Positions 25,071-34,266 of a DNA stretch of 64,000 nt are shown one piece after another. The notes under the pieces are model-generated. The model was not told the DNA's origin, did no database searches, and worked only from the letters and a program-made list of their open reading frames with translations. Each line of letters opens with the position of its first letter. Positions within the stretch are counted from its first letter, which is position 1. Origin of the DNA: Micromonospora sp. RP3T (GTDB taxonomy: Bacteria > Actinomycetota > Actinomycetes > Mycobacteriales > Micromonosporaceae); assembly GCF_003027925.1 (NCBI RefSeq), contig NZ_PYPS01000014.1, positions 1 through 64,000 on the forward strand, written 5' to 3'. The translations under genes were made by a program, and so were the position numbers.

Positions 25071-25340
25071 ATGGCCCCCTGTGTGGAGGCGTCGGAACCA
25101 CGGTCCGGCGAGCACGTCCCCGTGACGCCCGACTGGACCTGCGGCTCGTGCGGCGAAGACTGGCCCTGTGCCACCAAACGCCGGAACCTGCTGATCGAGT
25201 ACCAGGTGGACCGGGCGTCGCTGAGCGTCTATCTCGGTTCCTGCCTGGCGGCCGCCACGCACGACCTGCGTGCCGCGCCGGTCACCGCGTTGCAGGACCG
25301 GTTCATCGGCTGGGTGCCGCGCGGTTCGCGTACGGTCTGA
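25071..25340 (+). CDS. Small protein with a CxxC...C N-terminal motif
   Basis: The 89-residue protein starts at ATG 25071, six bases after AAGGAG. WTCGSCGEDWPCATKRRNLL gives three cysteines in a zinc-ribbon-like pattern. The helical rest, SLSVYLGSCLAAATHDL...FIGWVPR, is familiar from small Micromonosporaceae proteins sometimes annotated as flavin reductase, for which I see no support. It is divergent from the phosphopantetheinyl transferase. Confidence 0.65.
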   Translation: MAPCVEASEPRSGEHVPVTPDWTCGSCGEDWPCATKRRNLLIEYQVDRASLSVYLGSCLAAATHDLRAAPVTALQDRFIGWVPRGSRTV

Positions 25341-25347
25341 GTGTCGT

Positions 25348-25392
25348 GCTTCCGGTGGCCGCCGCGTCGGGTTCGCGGCGGCCACCGGAAGC
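25348..25392. terminator. Bidirectional hairpin terminator
   Basis: A perfect 19-bp stem joins 25348-25366 to 25374-25392 around a seven-base loop. It fills the gap between two convergent genes. No long T-run is present, as is usual in high-GC actinobacteria. Confidence 0.75.
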
Positions 25393-25396
25393 GGTC

Positions 25397-26170
25397 TCAG
25401 CGGCGGCGGGGCCGCCGGGTGAGGGCGAAGCCGACCACGCCGGCCACGGCGGCGAGGACTCCGCCCACGCCGGTCCACACCCAGCGCGAGCCGGCCTCGG
25501 GGAGCCAGCCGGTCAGGTCGGTCTCCTCCTCGGCGGCCGGTTCCGGCGTCGGCTCGGCGGTCAGCACCGTCCCGGCCCGCGTGTTCGGCACCAGTGGCGC
25601 CGCCAGTTCACCGTCGTCACCGGACGCGCCGCCGGAGTCGGTCGCGCCGGCCAGCAGGTCCACCTCGATCGGCAGGCCCAGGTCGGGCTCGGGCAGTTCG
25701 GTGACGGAGAGCCGGACGTAGTAGGTGCCGGGCAGCGGGTCACCGGACCACGGCTCGGCCCACGGCCGCACCCGGCGCAGCGTGCAGCCGAGCGTCACGC
25801 CGGTCGCCGCCGCGTCCACGGTGGGGGTCTGCGCGCCGGCCGTGCACGCCTGCCGGCGACGCAGCCCGTCGAACACGTCGACGGTCCAGGTGGACGGGCC
25901 GGTGCGCGGCTTTCCGAAGGCGACCGTGACGCCGACCTCGTGCACCTGCCCGGCCTCGGCCCGGAACGACCAGTACAGGTGGTCGCCGGTCGAGGCGCCG
26001 ACCCGTACCGGCTGGCCGGCGGTGATGCTCGTGGCGGTGAGGAACGAGGTGCCGGCCTTGGTCACGGTGGTCGCGCCGGGGGACGGGCTCGGCGCGGCGA
26101 GGGCGACGCCGGGCGTGAGCGCGAGACCGGCGGCGGCGGTCGCCGCGGCGACGCGGATGAGGGTACGCAT
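25397..26170 (-). CDS. Secreted surface protein with LPEAG cell-wall-anchor-like tail
   Basis: The 257-residue protein begins with a signal peptide (MRTLIRVAAATAAAGLALTPGVALAA) and has a domain of beta strands with a bacterial pre-peptidase C-terminal-like look (GDHLYWSFRAEAGQVHEVGVTV, PLPGTYYVRLSV). The C-terminus reads WLPEAGSRW, then a hydrophobic helix, then RRPRRR, the pattern of a sortase-type wall anchor with an unusual LPEAG. Alternatively it is a plain C-terminal membrane anchor. It starts two bases after the VWA gene stop, so the two form an operon. Confidence 0.72.
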   Translation of the reverse strand: MRTLIRVAAATAAAGLALTPGVALAAPSPSPGATTVTKAGTSFLTATSITAGQPVRVGASTGDHLYWSFRAEAGQVHEVGVTVAFGKPRTGPSTWTVDVFDGLRRRQACTAGAQTPTVDAAATGVTLGCTLRRVRPWAEPWSGDPLPGTYYVRLSVTELPEPDLGLPIEVDLLAGATDSGGASGDDGELAAPLVPNTRAGTVLTAEPTPEPAAEEETDLTGWLPEAGSRWVWTGVGGVLAAVAGVVGFALTRRPRRR

Positions 26171-26172
26171 CC

Positions 26173-27462
26173 TCAGTTCTCCCTCCAGGTGGCGACCCAC
26201 CAGCGGGTGAGCAGCCCGGCGACCAGGCCGGTGACGAGGCCGGCCAGGGTGAGCAGGAGCAGCAGGGCCCAGCCGCGGCCCAGGTCCGGCCCGTCCGGGG
26301 CGGGGGAGGCGGCGACCACGTCGACGGTCAGCTCCACCGGCATGCCCGGTTCGGCGCGGGTGCCGGCGCGGGCCGCGAACGAGTTGCTGACCACCAGGCA
26401 GACGGTCCGGGCCGCCGCCGTCGCGCTCGGGGTGGGCGTCGGGCCGGCCGCGTCCTCCTCCTCGGCGGCCGACCAGCGCAGGCCGGCCGAGACCACGTCG
26501 GTACGCCCGCTGCCGGCGTCGACGCCGCGCACCAGTTCCCGCCCGTCCGGCGCGGTGGCCCGCAGCAGCACGCCGTAGTCCGGGTTCACCGGCCGGTCCA
26601 GCCCGATGCTGACCGAGGCGCGCAGTTCCTGCCCGGCGCGCACCGGCACCCGGTACCAGCGGTGTTCGGAGAACGCCTCCCGGTCGGTGTAGACGCCGGG
26701 CGCGAGCAGCGGCGCGTCCGCGCAGGCCGCCGCGCCGCCGACCACCGCCGGGGTGACGGTGTACGTGTCGCGGGCCCGGTCGACGAGCTGCTTGATCCGG
26801 CCGGTCAACTCGTCGGCGCTCTGCGCCGCGGTGTAGGTGCCGCCGGTGGCGCCGGCGATGCAGAGCAACTGCCGGCGTACCTTCTCGTCGGGGGCGAGGC
26901 CGAGCGTGTCGACCACCAGCCGGGTGCCCTGCGCGGCCAGCTCGCGGGCCACCTCGCACGGGTCGGGCGGGGCGCAGGTGTCCTCGCCGTCGGTGATCAG
27001 CACGATCCGGCGGGCGGTGCTGCCGGTGCCCAGGTCCTGCGCGGCGGAGCGCAGCGCCAGCCCGACCGGGGTGAAACCGGTGGGGCGCAGCCCGGCGACG
27101 GCGGCCTTGGCCTGGGTCCGGTCCACCGGGCCGACCGGCACGATCTGCTGGGTGTCCCGGCAGCCCTGCTTCTTGTCCTTGCCCCGGTAGGTGGCGCCGA
27201 GCACCCGGATGCCGAGCTGCGTCTCGTCGGGCAGGCCGTCGACCACCTCGTTGAACGCCTGCTGGGCGACGCTGATCCGACTGCGCCCGTCGATGTCGCG
27301 GGCCCGCATCGAGCCGCTCACGTCGAGCACCAGCTCGACCTTGGGTGGTTCGGCGGCGGGTTCGGTGGTCTCGTCGTCGGCCCCGGCAGGGCTCGGACCG
27401 ATCAGCGCGATCGCCGCCAGCAGTCCCCACAGGACGGCCGTCGATCGTCTCTTGTTGATCAC
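26173..27462 (-). CDS. Secreted von Willebrand factor A-domain protein
   Basis: The 429-residue protein has a signal peptide (about residues 1-28) and a VWA domain with the metal-site motif DVSGS at 47-51, the MIDAS Thr in GFTPVGLAL and ITDGEDTC. A beta-rich outside region and a C-terminal transmembrane helix (ALLLLLTLAGLVTGLVAGLL) follow. VWA domains mediate metal-dependent protein binding. GTG 27462 lies six bases after TACACT, a leaderless start; ATG 27498 is possible but precedes the -10 box. It is co-transcribed with the LPEAG protein, probably its partner. Confidence 0.82.
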   Translation of the reverse strand: MINKRRSTAVLWGLLAAIALIGPSPAGADDETTEPAAEPPKVELVLDVSGSMRARDIDGRSRISVAQQAFNEVVDGLPDETQLGIRVLGATYRGKDKKQGCRDTQQIVPVGPVDRTQAKAAVAGLRPTGFTPVGLALRSAAQDLGTGSTARRIVLITDGEDTCAPPDPCEVARELAAQGTRLVVDTLGLAPDEKVRRQLLCIAGATGGTYTAAQSADELTGRIKQLVDRARDTYTVTPAVVGGAAACADAPLLAPGVYTDREAFSEHRWYRVPVRAGQELRASVSIGLDRPVNPDYGVLLRATAPDGRELVRGVDAGSGRTDVVSAGLRWSAAEEEDAAGPTPTPSATAAARTVCLVVSNSFAARAGTRAEPGMPVELTVDVVAASPAPDGPDLGRGWALLLLLTLAGLVTGLVAGLLTRWWVATWREN

Positions 27463-27635
27463 CGGGCGAGTGTAGTGAGATCCACAATGGAAGATCATCC
27501 GGGTGGTGGGGTGCGACCCGGTCGGCGATGGTGTCGAACTCGTTATGTTCCCGGGGGATGACCCACCGTTAGCTGCCCGATGTAAACCTTTCGGGGGGTG
27601 GCGCGTTGGTCGGAAATCTGACTGAGCTGCACCCG

Positions 27636-27664
27636 TTGTGCGGTCGGCGCAGTGTGGTTAAGCT
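27636..27664 (+). promoter_or_regulatory. Promoter of a candidate small RNA
   Basis: TTGTGC (27636-27641) and TAAGCT (27659-27664) are separated by 17 bases, the layout of a housekeeping sigma promoter. The predicted start is near 27671, immediately before a strong terminator. The same TAAGCT -10 occurs before tRNA-Gln. Confidence 0.5.
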
Positions 27665-27670
27665 CTGTCT

Positions 27671-27726
27671 TGCGCGCCCCAATCGCCCGCTTCCCCCGTG
27701 GCAGGCGATCGGGGCGCGCTTTTTTC
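27671..27726 (+). ncRNA. Candidate short hairpin RNA with a C-rich loop
   Basis: Bases 27672-27687 pair with 27704-27719 (one mismatch in 16) and are followed by TTTTTT at 27720-27725, a very strong intrinsic terminator. No plus-strand gene precedes it, and a good promoter abuts it. The transcript would thus be about 56 nt, almost all hairpin, with a loop containing TTCCCCC. C-rich loops of actinobacterial small RNAs such as the 6C family can pair with G-rich ribosome-binding sites. This could be a 6C-like RNA or a terminator blocking read-through. Confidence 0.42.
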
Positions 27727-27773
27727 TGCCCCGGCCCGCCAAGCAGATCTGCGGCGCTGGCGCAAGCACATTT

Positions 27774-27803
27774 CGGCCCGGCGGAGAGGTCTCCACCGGG
27801 CCG
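27774..27803 (-). terminator. Hairpin terminator after the mannosyltransferase gene
   Basis: Bases 27774-27787 pair with 27790-27803 (one mismatch in 14), 18 bases past the minus-strand stop at 27822. No T-run follows. Confidence 0.6.
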
Positions 27804-27821
27804 TCGTGCGTTCAGCCGGGC

Positions 27822-29492
27822 TCAGATCCAGCGGCCGTCCAGCCACATCCGGGCGGACCAGTCCGCGTACGGCAGCAGCTTGCCCACGAAGATCGGATAG
27901 AAGTAGCCGAAACAGAGCGCCACCAGCAGCACGTAGGCGCCCGCGATGATGCCGCCGACCAGACGGCGGTCATTGGTCTGCTCCTCGCTCGGCGGCGCGG
28001 CCGTGCCGGTGACCGGCGCGGGGGTGACGATCGCGCCCAGCACGTAGACCACGGCGAGCACCAGGAACGGCACCGCCGGCGCGGCGTAGAACGAGAACAT
28101 CGTCCGGCCGTCGAGCGCGAACCAGAACCAGGGCAGCAGCCCGGCCGCCGCGCTCAGCAGGATCGCCCCGGCCCGCCAGTCCCGCCGGGCCAGGCCCAGC
28201 CAGACGGTCGCGGCCAGCGCCGGCAGGAACGACCACCAGAGCAGCGGGGTGCCCAGCAGCAGCACCTCGGAGGCGCAGCTCGCCGCGCCGCAGTTGCCGT
28301 CACCGGACCAGGCGAACGCCACCGGCCGGCCCAGCAGCAGCCACTGCCACGGCCAGGACTGGTACTTGTGCGGGTCGTCGAGCTGGGTGTGGAAGCCGTA
28401 CGCGGCCTTGTGGTATTCCCACAGGTTGATCAGCGCGCCGAACACGGGCGTGTCGCTCAGCCCTTCGACGTTCGGGTAGCGGCTGGCCAGGCGGTAGTAG
28501 CCCTCGTCGCTCAGCAGCCAACCCGACCAGGTGGCCACGTAGGTCACCAGCATCAGCACGCCGGCCGCGAGCAGCCAGGGCAGCTCGTCGAGGACGGCGT
28601 CCCGCCACGGGCGGCGGACCCCGGCCGACCGGCGGACCCCGACCTCCCAGAGCAGCACCAGCAGCGCGAACGCCGGCACGAAGTAGACCCCGCTCCACTT
28701 CACCGCGCAGGCGCAGCCGAGCAGCACGCCGGCGAGCAGCCGCCACCACGGCCAGTTCCGCCAGCCCGACGCCGGCCGGCCGGCGTGCCCCGGCACGGTC
28801 GGGTCGAGCCCCGCCGCCAGCGCCCGGGACCAGCGTCGCCGCCGGGCGTCCCGGTCGAGCACCAGCGCGCCGAACGCGGCCAGCACGAACAACAGCAGGA
28901 AGATGTCGAGGATCGCGGTGCGGGACAGCACCAGGTGGAAACCGTCGAGCGCGAGCAGCAGACCCGCCGCGCAGCCGAGCGTGGTGGAGCGGAACATCCG
29001 TCGGCCGATGCGCACCAGCAGCAGCACCGACAGCGTGCCGCAGACCGCCGCGCCGAACCGCCAGCCGAACTCCGGGGCGGTGGTCATCAGGTGCCCCGGC
29101 ACCGAGATGTTGGTCTCGGCGTCCTGGTAGCCGAAGGCCCACTCGCCGAGCCCGATCAGCCACTTGCCCAGCGGCGGGTGGACCACGTACGACGGGCCGT
29201 TGTCCTTGTAGTTCCACTCGACGCCCCGGTCGATGAGCCCGTACGCGTCCTTGGCGTAGTAGGTCTCGTCGAAGATCTTGCCGGAGGGGTGGCTGAGCCC
29301 GACGAAGCGCAGGATCGCGGCGATCGCCACCACCACGGCGGTGGCCAGCCACGCCTGCCCCCGGCCCAGATGGTCGTCGACCGTGGCGAGCCGACGCCGG
29401 ACCGCGGCCGGGATGCCACCCCCGTCGTCGCCCGGTGAGCCGGCGGCCCGGTCGGTGGTGGAGGGCTCCTGTGCTGTCGAGGCACTCGTCAC
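27822..29492 (-). CDS. pmt: Dolichyl/polyprenyl-phosphate-mannose protein mannosyltransferase (GT39)
   Basis: The 556-residue polytopic enzyme O-mannosylates exported proteins from polyprenyl-phosphate mannose. After the first helix it has HPSGKIFDETYYAKDAYG with the catalytic Asp-Glu of GT39, then YVVHPPLGKWLIGLGE and LDGFHLVLSRTAILDIFLLLF, and about ten further membrane helices, ending KLLPYADWSARMWLDGRWI. GTG 29492 lies six bases after TACGAT, so it is leaderless. It is divergent from rsmI. Confidence 0.92.
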   Translation of the reverse strand: MTSASTAQEPSTTDRAAGSPGDDGGGIPAAVRRRLATVDDHLGRGQAWLATAVVVAIAAILRFVGLSHPSGKIFDETYYAKDAYGLIDRGVEWNYKDNGPSYVVHPPLGKWLIGLGEWAFGYQDAETNISVPGHLMTTAPEFGWRFGAAVCGTLSVLLLVRIGRRMFRSTTLGCAAGLLLALDGFHLVLSRTAILDIFLLLFVLAAFGALVLDRDARRRRWSRALAAGLDPTVPGHAGRPASGWRNWPWWRLLAGVLLGCACAVKWSGVYFVPAFALLVLLWEVGVRRSAGVRRPWRDAVLDELPWLLAAGVLMLVTYVATWSGWLLSDEGYYRLASRYPNVEGLSDTPVFGALINLWEYHKAAYGFHTQLDDPHKYQSWPWQWLLLGRPVAFAWSGDGNCGAASCASEVLLLGTPLLWWSFLPALAATVWLGLARRDWRAGAILLSAAAGLLPWFWFALDGRTMFSFYAAPAVPFLVLAVVYVLGAIVTPAPVTGTAAPPSEEQTNDRRLVGGIIAGAYVLLVALCFGYFYPIFVGKLLPYADWSARMWLDGRWI

Positions 29493-29584
29493 CCGGCGAT
29501 CGTAGGCTGCGAGGGTGCCCGGTGGCGTCCATCGTCCCCGAAATTGGTACGACCATCGATGAGGGAGCGCACGCCGTGGGGGAA

Positions 29585-30424
29585 ATGTCCGAGGTAGGGC
29601 GGTTAGTGCTGCTCGGTGCTCCGCTGGGCAACCCGGCCGACGCGTCCACCCGGTTCCGCGAGGTGCTCGCCGCCGCCGACGTGGTCGCCGCCGAGGACAC
29701 CCGGCGGCTCACCCGGCTGGCCCGCGACCTCGACATCACCGTGCCCGGCCGGATCGTCTCCTACTTCGAGGGCAACGAGGAACGGCGTACCCCGGAGTTG
29801 GCCGAGGTGCTCACCGCCGGCTACACCGTCGCGCTGGTCACCGACGGCGGCATGCCGAGCGTCTCCGACCCCGGCTACCGGCTGGTGCGGGCCGCGCTGG
29901 AGGCCGGCGTCCCGGTCACCGCCGCCCCCGGCCCGAGCGCGGTCACCACCGCGCTGGCGTTGTCCGGGCTGCCCTGCGACCGGTTCTGCTTCGAGGGCTT
30001 CCTGCCCCGCACCCCCGGCGCCCGCCGCTCCCGGCTGCGCGCGCTGGCCGGCGAGGAACGCACGCTGGTGCTCTTCGAGGCGACCCACCGGATCGCCGGG
30101 GCGCTCGCCGACCTGGCCGAGGCGTTCGGCCCGGACCGGCCCGCCGCGCTCTGCCGCGAGCTGACCAAGACCTACGAGGAAGTGGTCCGCCGGCCCCTGG
30201 GCGAGCTGGCCGAGTGGGCCGCCGCCGGGGACGTACGCGGCGAGATCACACTGGTGGTGGCCGGTGCGCCGGCGACCCCGGCGGTCCGCCCCGACGACGA
30301 CGCGCTGCGTGCCGCGGTGGCCGAGCGCGAGGCGGCCGGGGCGTCCCGGCGGGACGCGATCACCGAGGTCGCGACCGCGTACGGGCTGCGCCGCCGCGAC
30401 GTCTACGCGGTCGTGCACCGCTGA
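29585..30424 (+). CDS. rsmI: 16S rRNA 2'-O-ribose (C1402) methyltransferase RsmI
   Basis: The 279-residue SAM-dependent enzyme methylates the ribose of C1402 in 16S rRNA. The tetrapyrrole-methylase fold signatures are clear: LVLLGAPLGNPADAS, VAAEDTRRLTRLA, ALVTDGGMPSVSDPGYRLV and APGPSAVTTALALSGLP. A C-terminal extension of about 45 residues contains ASRRDAITEVATAYGLRRRDVY. ATG 29585 or GTG 29576 may start translation. It is divergent from the mannosyltransferase. Confidence 0.93.
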   Translation: MSEVGRLVLLGAPLGNPADASTRFREVLAAADVVAAEDTRRLTRLARDLDITVPGRIVSYFEGNEERRTPELAEVLTAGYTVALVTDGGMPSVSDPGYRLVRAALEAGVPVTAAPGPSAVTTALALSGLPCDRFCFEGFLPRTPGARRSRLRALAGEERTLVLFEATHRIAGALADLAEAFGPDRPAALCRELTKTYEEVVRRPLGELAEWAAAGDVRGEITLVVAGAPATPAVRPDDDALRAAVAEREAAGASRRDAITEVATAYGLRRRDVYAVVHR

Positions 30425-30456
30425 GCCTGGGCCTGGGCCTGGTCCTGGTCCTGGTT

Positions 30457-30540
30457 AGGCGGGGGCCCCTTTTAACACCTCGCTGTTAAGCGGGGCCCCC
30501 GCCTCTACCGGAAGCGTTAAGCGGGGCCCCCTCCTTACAC
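30457..30540. repeat. GGGGCCCC/GTTAA intergenic hairpin repeat, copy 1
   Basis: Bases 30457-30469 pair perfectly with 30492-30504, and the inner TTAACA/TGTTAA prolongs the stem. A second module, GCGTTAAGCGGGGCCCCC-TCCTTACA, follows to 30540. It lies between convergent genes. Just upstream (30425-30456) CCTGGG/CCTGGT units are tandemly repeated. The same two-part layout recurs at 50831-50911 and in part at 36545-36598. Confidence 0.85.
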
Positions 30541-30543
30541 CCC

Positions 30544-31371
30544 TCACCAGGCGGCGGCGAGGAAGCCGATCAGGATCAGCAGCGGGCCGGCCACGGCCAG
30601 GCCGACGGCCCAGCGCCGCTGTCGCGGGTCCGCCAGTCGGGTCGCGCCGGTCCACCGGGCGATCCCGGCGGCGCAGCCCGCCACCAGGGCCAGGCCGAGC
30701 AGCCAGCGCAGATGCCGCCCGACGCCGGAGTCCGCGTACGCGGTGGCGCCGCCCGGTCCGGTCATCCGGGCCGGCAACGTGCTGCCGGTGGCGGTGTGCC
30801 CGGCGGGTACGCCGCTGACCCGTACGCCCTGCGCCTGGAAGCGGTCGCCGTCGGCCTGGAAGATGCCCCGGCAGCGCTGGGTGAGTCCACCGCCCGCACA
30901 CTCGGTGATCATCACGGTGCCGCCCGTCGAGTGCCCCACCGCCAGCCAGAACGGGTCGGCGCTCACCCAGGCGAAGAACGCGGCGAGCAGACTCAGCGTC
31001 ACCAGCACGGCGAGCCCGGCGGGCGGGTTCGGCGGGTGGACCGGGCGGGCCGGCTCCCGCCGGGGGCGGATCCGGACGGTCCGGCGGCGCGGCTCGTCGC
31101 GCAGCGGCGTGCCGTCCCAGTGCACCTCCTCGATCGGCGCCCAGCCGGTCGTCTCGTCGCCGGCCGGGGCGGACCGCCGCTGCCAGCGTGGCTGCCGCAC
31201 CGGCACCCGGCGCGGCACGGCGTCGACCGGCGCCCCGGTGGTCGGCTCCACCTCCACCGTCGGATCCACCGGGTCCACCCGGGGCTGCGGGGCGACCGGC
31301 GTGGCGCGCGGCGCGGCCCGGGCGGACGCGGACGGCTCGGGCGCCGCTGGTCTGCTGGTCACGCCGTCCAT
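30544..31371 (-). CDS. Uncharacterised membrane protein with a large outside loop
   Basis: The 275-residue protein has a disordered Pro/Arg-rich N-terminus of about 120 residues. A transmembrane helix ([18 protein letters not shown]) leads to an extracytoplasmic loop with two cysteines ([11 protein letters not shown]), and two closing helices follow ([31 protein letters not shown]). ATG 31371 is used; GTG 31362 with TGGAAT upstream is an alternative. The family is not recognised. Confidence 0.6.
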   Translation of the reverse strand: MDGVTSRPAAPEPSASARAAPRATPVAPQPRVDPVDPTVEVEPTTGAPVDAVPRRVPVRQPRWQRRSAPAGDETTGWAPIEEVHWDGTPLRDEPRRRTVRIRPRREPARPVHPPNPPAGLAVLVTLSLLAAFFAWVSADPFWLAVGHSTGGTVMITECAGGGLTQRCRGIFQADGDRFQAQGVRVSGVPAGHTATGSTLPARMTGPGGATAYADSGVGRHLRWLLGLALVAGCAAGIARWTGATRLADPRQRRWAVGLAVAGPLLILIGFLAAAW

Positions 31372-31498
31372 TCCACACCTGCGGCACGGGCTCGCCGGGC
31401 AGCTCAGACCGCGTGTCGGCGACAAATCGGGCGTACGCCGGGCCGGCCCGCCCTATTGGTTCGCGGGGCGCCCACGGCAATCACTAGTCTTGACGCTC

Positions 31499-33301
31499 AT
31501 GAGTCACGTTCTCGCCGCGGTCGCCTGGCCCTACGCCAACGGCCCGCGCCACATCGGCCACGTATCCGGATTCGGCGTTCCCTCCGACGTCTTCGCCCGG
31601 TACATGCGGATGGCCGGTCACGACGTGCTCATGGTCTCCGGCACCGACGAGCACGGCACCCCGATCCAGGTGCAGGCCGACGCCGAGGGGGTCACCGCGC
31701 GTGAGCTGGCCGACCGCTACAACCGGGTGATCGCCGAGGACCTGCGGGCGCTCGGCCTGTCGTACGACCTGTTCACCCGCACCACCACCCGCAACCACTA
31801 CGCGGTGGTGCAGGAGCTGTTCACCGGGCTGCACCGCAACGGCTACATCGTCCCGAAGGTCACCACCGGGGCGATCTCCCCGTCCACCGGCCGCACCCTG
31901 CCGGACCGCTACATCGAGGGCACCTGCCCGATCTGCGGCTACGACAGCGCCCGCGGCGACCAGTGCGACAACTGCGGCAACCAGCTCGACCCGATCGACC
32001 TGATCGACCCCAAGTCGAAGATCAACGGCGAGACGCCGGAGTTCGTGGAGACCGAGCACTTCTTCCTCGACCTGCCCGCCCTCGCCGACGCGCTGCGGCA
32101 GTGGCTGGACACCCGGGAGGGCTGGCGGCCCAACGTGCTGCGCTTCTCCCGGAACCTGCTCGACGACCTCCAGCCCCGGGCCATCACCCGCGACCTGGAA
32201 TGGGGCGTGCCGATCCCGCTCGACGGCTGGCAGGACCGGAACGACAAGCGGATCTACGTCTGGTTCGACGCGGTGATCGGCTACCTGTCCGCGTCCATCG
32301 AGTGGGCCCGCCGCACCGGCGACCCGGAGGCGTGGCGGAAGTGGTGGTCGGCCGACGCCGAGGGGAAGGACGCGCTCGGCTACTACTTCATGGGCAAGGA
32401 CAACATCGTCTTCCACTCGGTGATCTGGCCGGCGCTGCTCGGCGGCTACTCCGGCGAGGGCGCCCGCGACGGCGAGCCCGGCCGGCTGGGCCGGCTCAAC
32501 CTGCCCACCGAGGTCGTCTCCAGCGAATACCTGACCATGGAGGGACGGAAGTTCTCCTCCTCCCGCAAGGTGGTCATCTACGTCCGGGACTTCCTGGAGC
32601 GCTACGACGCCGACGCGTTGCGCTACTTCATCGCGGTGGCCGGCCCGGAGAGCAACGACACGGACTTCACCTGGGCGGAGTTCCTCCGCCGCAACAACGA
32701 CGAGCTGGTCGCCGGCTGGGGCAACCTGGTCAACCGGTCCGTGTCGATGGCGGCGAAGAACTTCGGCGCGATCCCGCCGGTCGACCCGGCCGGGCTCACC
32801 GACGCCGACCGGGCGCTGCTCGACGTCGCGACGGCCGGCTTCGCCACCGTCGGCGACCTGATCGCCCGGCACCGGCAGAAGCAGGCCATCGGCGAGGCCA
32901 TGAAGGTGGTCGCCGAGGCCAACAAGTATCTGTCCGAGCAGGCGCCCTGGAAGCTCAAGGGCGACGACGACAAGCCGCGGATGGGCACCATCCTGCACGT
33001 CGCGCTCCAGGTGGTCAGCGACGCCAACACGCTGCTCACCCCGTTTCTGCCGCACTCCGCCCAGCAGATCCACGAGCTGCTCGGCGGCACCGGCACGCAC
33101 GCGCCGATGCCGGTGATCGAGGAGGTCGACGACCTCGACGGCGGCCCGGCCTACCCGGTGCTGACCGGCGACTACACGGTCGGGGCGCGCTGGGAGTCCG
33201 TACCCCTGGAGGTGGGCCGGCCGCTCGCGGCGCCCAAGCCGGTGTTCCGCAAGCTCGACCCGTCCATCGTCGACGAGGAACTGGCCCGCCTCGCCGGCTG
33301 A
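31499..33301 (+). CDS. metG: Methionyl-tRNA synthetase
   Basis: The 600-residue enzyme has the HIGH motif intact (HIGH at 18-21, after PYANGPR) and the second signature as KFSSS at 351-355 in place of KMSKS, a usual variant in this clade. A zinc knuckle lies in [18 protein letters not shown]. The anticodon-binding helical domain ends the protein; there is no C-terminal EMAP-like dimer domain. ATG 31499 lies eight bases after TAGTCT (31485-31490), so translation is probably leaderless. Confidence 0.95.
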   Translation: MSHVLAAVAWPYANGPRHIGHVSGFGVPSDVFARYMRMAGHDVLMVSGTDEHGTPIQVQADAEGVTARELADRYNRVIAEDLRALGLSYDLFTRTTTRNHYAVVQELFTGLHRNGYIVPKVTTGAISPSTGRTLPDRYIEGTCPICGYDSARGDQCDNCGNQLDPIDLIDPKSKINGETPEFVETEHFFLDLPALADALRQWLDTREGWRPNVLRFSRNLLDDLQPRAITRDLEWGVPIPLDGWQDRNDKRIYVWFDAVIGYLSASIEWARRTGDPEAWRKWWSADAEGKDALGYYFMGKDNIVFHSVIWPALLGGYSGEGARDGEPGRLGRLNLPTEVVSSEYLTMEGRKFSSSRKVVIYVRDFLERYDADALRYFIAVAGPESNDTDFTWAEFLRRNNDELVAGWGNLVNRSVSMAAKNFGAIPPVDPAGLTDADRALLDVATAGFATVGDLIARHRQKQAIGEAMKVVAEANKYLSEQAPWKLKGDDDKPRMGTILHVALQVVSDANTLLTPFLPHSAQQIHELLGGTGTHAPMPVIEEVDDLDGGPAYPVLTGDYTVGARWESVPLEVGRPLAAPKPVFRKLDPSIVDEELARLAG

Positions 33302-33316
33302 CCACCGACGCGACGA

Positions 33317-33342
33317 CGGCCCCGGGGAGACCCCCGGGGCCG
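33317..33342. terminator. Bidirectional terminator between metG and a convergent hydrolase
   Basis: CGGCCCCGGGG (33317-33327) pairs perfectly with CCCCGGGGCCG (33332-33342) around a four-base loop, 15 bases from each stop codon. Confidence 0.8.
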
Positions 33343-33356
33343 CCTGTCGTCCGGGG

Positions 33357-34208
33357 TCAGGCCCGGGCCATGCTCGGCTTGCCGATGAACTCCATCAGCG
33401 CCTTGTTGACCTCGGACGGATGGGTCCACGGGATGCCGTGCGGCGCGCCCTTGAGCGTGACCAGCTTGGCGTCGGACAGCATGTCCACCAGCCGCTGACC
33501 CGTCTTCGGGAACGGCAGCACCATGTCCTTGTCGCCCTGGATGATCAGCACCGGGATCGTGATGTTCGGCAGGTCGCCGCGGAAGTCGGTCTGCCAGGCG
33601 TCCACCGAGTCGTGGGTGCCCTTCGCGGACGCCTGCGCGCCGATCTGCCAGTGCGCGTGGTACGCCTCGTCGCTGACCAGCTTGCCCTTGTTCTCGCTGG
33701 CGTTGAAGAACGCGTCGCAGAACTGCGTCAGGTAGGCGAACCGGTCCTGGATGATCGCCTGCTGGAACCCGTCGAACAGGCTCTTCTCCACGCCTTCCGG
33801 ATTGTCCGGCGTCTTCAGCAGGAACGGCGCCAACGGAGCCATCACCACTGCGCGAGACACCCGGTCCGACCCGTACGCGCCCAGGTAGCGGGTGACCTCG
33901 CCGGTGCCCATCGAGTGCCCGACCAGGATCGCGTCCCGCAGGTCCAGCTCGGTCATCAACACGTCCAGGTCGGCGGCGAACGTGTCGTAGTCGTAGCCGA
34001 ACGCCGGCTGGGCGGAACTGCCGTACCCGCGCCGGTCGTACGTGATCACCCGGTACCCGGCGGCGAGCAGCGGACCGCTCATCTTCTCCCAGGTCGCCCC
34101 GTTGAACGGGAAACCGTGGATCAGCACGATCGGCTGACCGGAACCGTGATCCTCGTAGTACAGGTCGATGGGTGCGGAGTTCTCCGTACCGACGGTGACG
34201 AAAGGCAT
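33357..34208 (-). CDS. Alpha/beta hydrolase (non-haem haloperoxidase/arylesterase group)
   Basis: The 283-residue protein has IVLIHGFPFNGATWEK (oxyanion hole), ITYDRRGYGSSAQP, the nucleophile elbow GHSMGTGEVTRYLGAYGSDRV, LIIQGDKDMVLPF with the acid, and GAPHGIPWTH with the catalytic His. This set is typical of cofactor-free haloperoxidases and esterases. ATG 34208 follows AGGGGGA with eight bases between. Substrate unknown. Confidence 0.88.
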   Translation of the reverse strand: MPFVTVGTENSAPIDLYYEDHGSGQPIVLIHGFPFNGATWEKMSGPLLAAGYRVITYDRRGYGSSAQPAFGYDYDTFAADLDVLMTELDLRDAILVGHSMGTGEVTRYLGAYGSDRVSRAVVMAPLAPFLLKTPDNPEGVEKSLFDGFQQAIIQDRFAYLTQFCDAFFNASENKGKLVSDEAYHAHWQIGAQASAKGTHDSVDAWQTDFRGDLPNITIPVLIIQGDKDMVLPFPKTGQRLVDMLSDAKLVTLKGAPHGIPWTHPSEVNKALMEFIGKPSMARA

Positions 34209-34266
34209 GTCGGAATTCCCCCTCGCGTGGGTCTCGGACGCCCACGCCTTCCCGACCCGCCGCCGG

